From: Planctomycetota bacterium
Lineage (GTDB): Bacteria > Planctomycetota > PLA2
NCBI GenBank assembly: GCA_027297745.1
Contig: JAPUHK010000100.1
Location: 1-35,070 of the forward strand
Direction: 5' to 3'
DNA: 35,070 nucleotides
Position 1 is the first letter of the stretch, and every line of letters starts with the position of its first letter. The notes below the pieces were generated by a model. That model made no database searches. It was not told the origin of the DNA and saw nothing but the letters and a program-made list of their open reading frames with translations. Position numbers and translations under genes: made by a program. Below, in pieces: positions 33,854 to 35,070 of the stretch.

Positions 33854-35070
33854 ATGACGCGGAGAGTGGGGGCGTTTTCCCGGGTGCCGGCCCTGGCCTG
33901 CCTGTTCCTGCTGACCTTTGGGGCGGACGACACGACCACGGAGGCCGAGCTGCCCAAGCGGTCCGCGCGGATCGTGGACTACAGCATCGACGCCCGTCTC
34001 GTGCCGGAGACCCAGTCGGTCGAAGGGCGGCAGACGCTCACTTGGCGCAATACCAGCAGCGCGGCGGTCGACCGGCTGTGGTTCCACCTCTACCTCAACG
34101 CCTTCAAGGACGAGAAGTCGACCTTCATGCGCGAGTCGTCGGGGTCGCACCGGCGCCAGCACGCGGACAAGGAACACCCGGGCTCTATCGAGATCGGGTC
34201 GATGAAAATCTCGGGCTCCGAGCAAGAGCTGTGGACCGACGACACGCGCAGCTGGGAAGCGCCGGACGACGGCAACGAGCACGACCGCACCGTCGCCGCT
34301 GTGCAGTTGCCAAAGGCCGTGGGGCCGGGCGACAGCATTACGCTCGAGATCGCCTTTACGAGCAAGCTGCCGCGCGTGTTCGCGCGCACCGGCTGGGCGG
34401 GCGACCCGGGCGCGCCCGAAACCCTGTTCTTCATGGTGGCGCAGTGGTTTCCGAAGATCGGCGTGCTGGAGGAGCTCGAGCCCGGCAAGCCGGCGTTCAA
34501 CTGCCACCAGTTCCACCGCAGCACCGAGTTCTATGCGGACTACGGCACCTACGAAGTGCGCATCGACGTGCCCAAGGATTTCGTCGTCGGAGCCACGGGC
34601 CGGCGCGTCTCCGCCGAGCCGGGTGCCGACGGGCGCATGGTCTACACGCACGTCCAGGAGGACGTGCACGACTTCGCCTGGTGCGCCGCGCCCGACTTCG
34701 TGGAGAAGAACTACACGTTCGACTTCGACACGTTCTGCAAGGAAGCGCCGGGCTCGATGGGGGAGCGGCTGCGCAATACGCTGGCCGAGGCCGCCACCCA
34801 CCGCGGCGTCGACGCCGCGTCGATCAAGCCGACGCCGGTCAAGATCCGCTTCCTGCTGCAGCCCGACCACGAGGACGATGTGCTGTGGGAGCGCTACAAG
34901 TGGTCGACCGGCGCCGCGATCGCCTGCTACGGGGTCTGGTTCGGGCACTACCCCTACGACGTGCTCACGGTGGTCGATCCGCCGGACGGCGGCCGCGGCG
35001 CGGGGGGGATGGAGTATCCGACGCTGTTCACCGGCGGCCAGCGCAGGCTGGCGCCGTCGTATTTCATGAG
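33854..35070 (+). CDS. M1-family-like metallopeptidase/aminopeptidase, 3' truncated by window edge
   Basis: Frame open from ATG 33854 to the window end, so absent from the ORF track. Signal-like MTRRVGAFSRVPALACLFLLTFGADD; YSIDARLVPETQSVEGRQTLTWRNTSS..LWFHLYLNAF; GAGGMEYPTLFTGG resembles the M1 GxMEN-type exopeptidase motif. Confidence 0.8.
   Translation, partial: MTRRVGAFSRVPALACLFLLTFGADDTTTEAELPKRSARIVDYSIDARLVPETQSVEGRQTLTWRNTSSAAVDRLWFHLYLNAFKDEKSTFMRESSGSHRRQHADKEHPGSIEIGSMKISGSEQELWTDDTRSWEAPDDGNEHDRTVAAVQLPKAVGPGDSITLEIAFTSKLPRVFARTGWAGDPGAPETLFFMVAQWFPKIGVLEELEPGKPAFNCHQFHRSTEFYADYGTYEVRIDVPKDFVVGATGRRVSAEPGADGRMVYTHVQEDVHDFAWCAAPDFVEKNYTFDFDTFCKEAPGSMGERLRNTLAEAATHRGVDAASIKPTPVKIRFLLQPDHEDDVLWERYKWSTGAAIACYGVWFGHYPYDVLTVVDPPDGGRGAGGMEYPTLFTGGQRRLAPSYFM

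Overview
High-GC bacterial chromosomal window, lineage not determined (the gene mix is compatible with Planctomycetota or relatives, but this was not tested). It is mostly single-copy metabolic and envelope genes. No rRNA, tRNA, CRISPR array or transposase was recognised. Main content, left to right: 3' end of a YyaL/DUF255-type thioredoxin-domain protein; MarC; a PaoABC-like Tat-exported molybdenum hydroxylase operon with a small Cys-rich fourth ORF; an MFS transporter; UppP; a PilMN-fusion/PilO-like pair; an ECF sigma/anti-sigma/periplasmic-sensor cluster; RibBA; Tex; a giant DUF4388/MshEN-like/TPR/PEGA/PQQ-propeller protein; a frame-disrupted mtnA; a CAP-like secreted protein; small lipoproteins; a trypsin-like protease; an IPT/TIG repeat lipoprotein; a four-gene, translationally coupled partner-switching operon; a HAD hydrolase; a BtpA-family protein; and an M1-like peptidase running off the right edge. 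The strongest candidate for an undescribed system is the operon at 28085-32118. It encodes (1) an HU/IHF-like domain fused to a degenerate receiver and an intact RsbW-type HATPase, (2) a STAS domain fused through a Pro-rich linker to a zinc ribbon and a degenerate HATPase-like domain, (3) a stand-alone T2SSE_N/MshEN-like protein, and (4) a membrane-anchored SpoIIE/RsbU-type PP2C phosphatase. It is preceded by a long structured leader. Just downstream is an intergenic element (about 32171-32341) with two interleaved inverted repeats (pseudoknot topology) starting just after a TATAAG box. Other notable items are degenerate hexamer/heptamer arrays in intergenic regions and a tandem 8-bp duplication at the mtnA frameshift. 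Domain calls were made by eye from motifs, with no database search.
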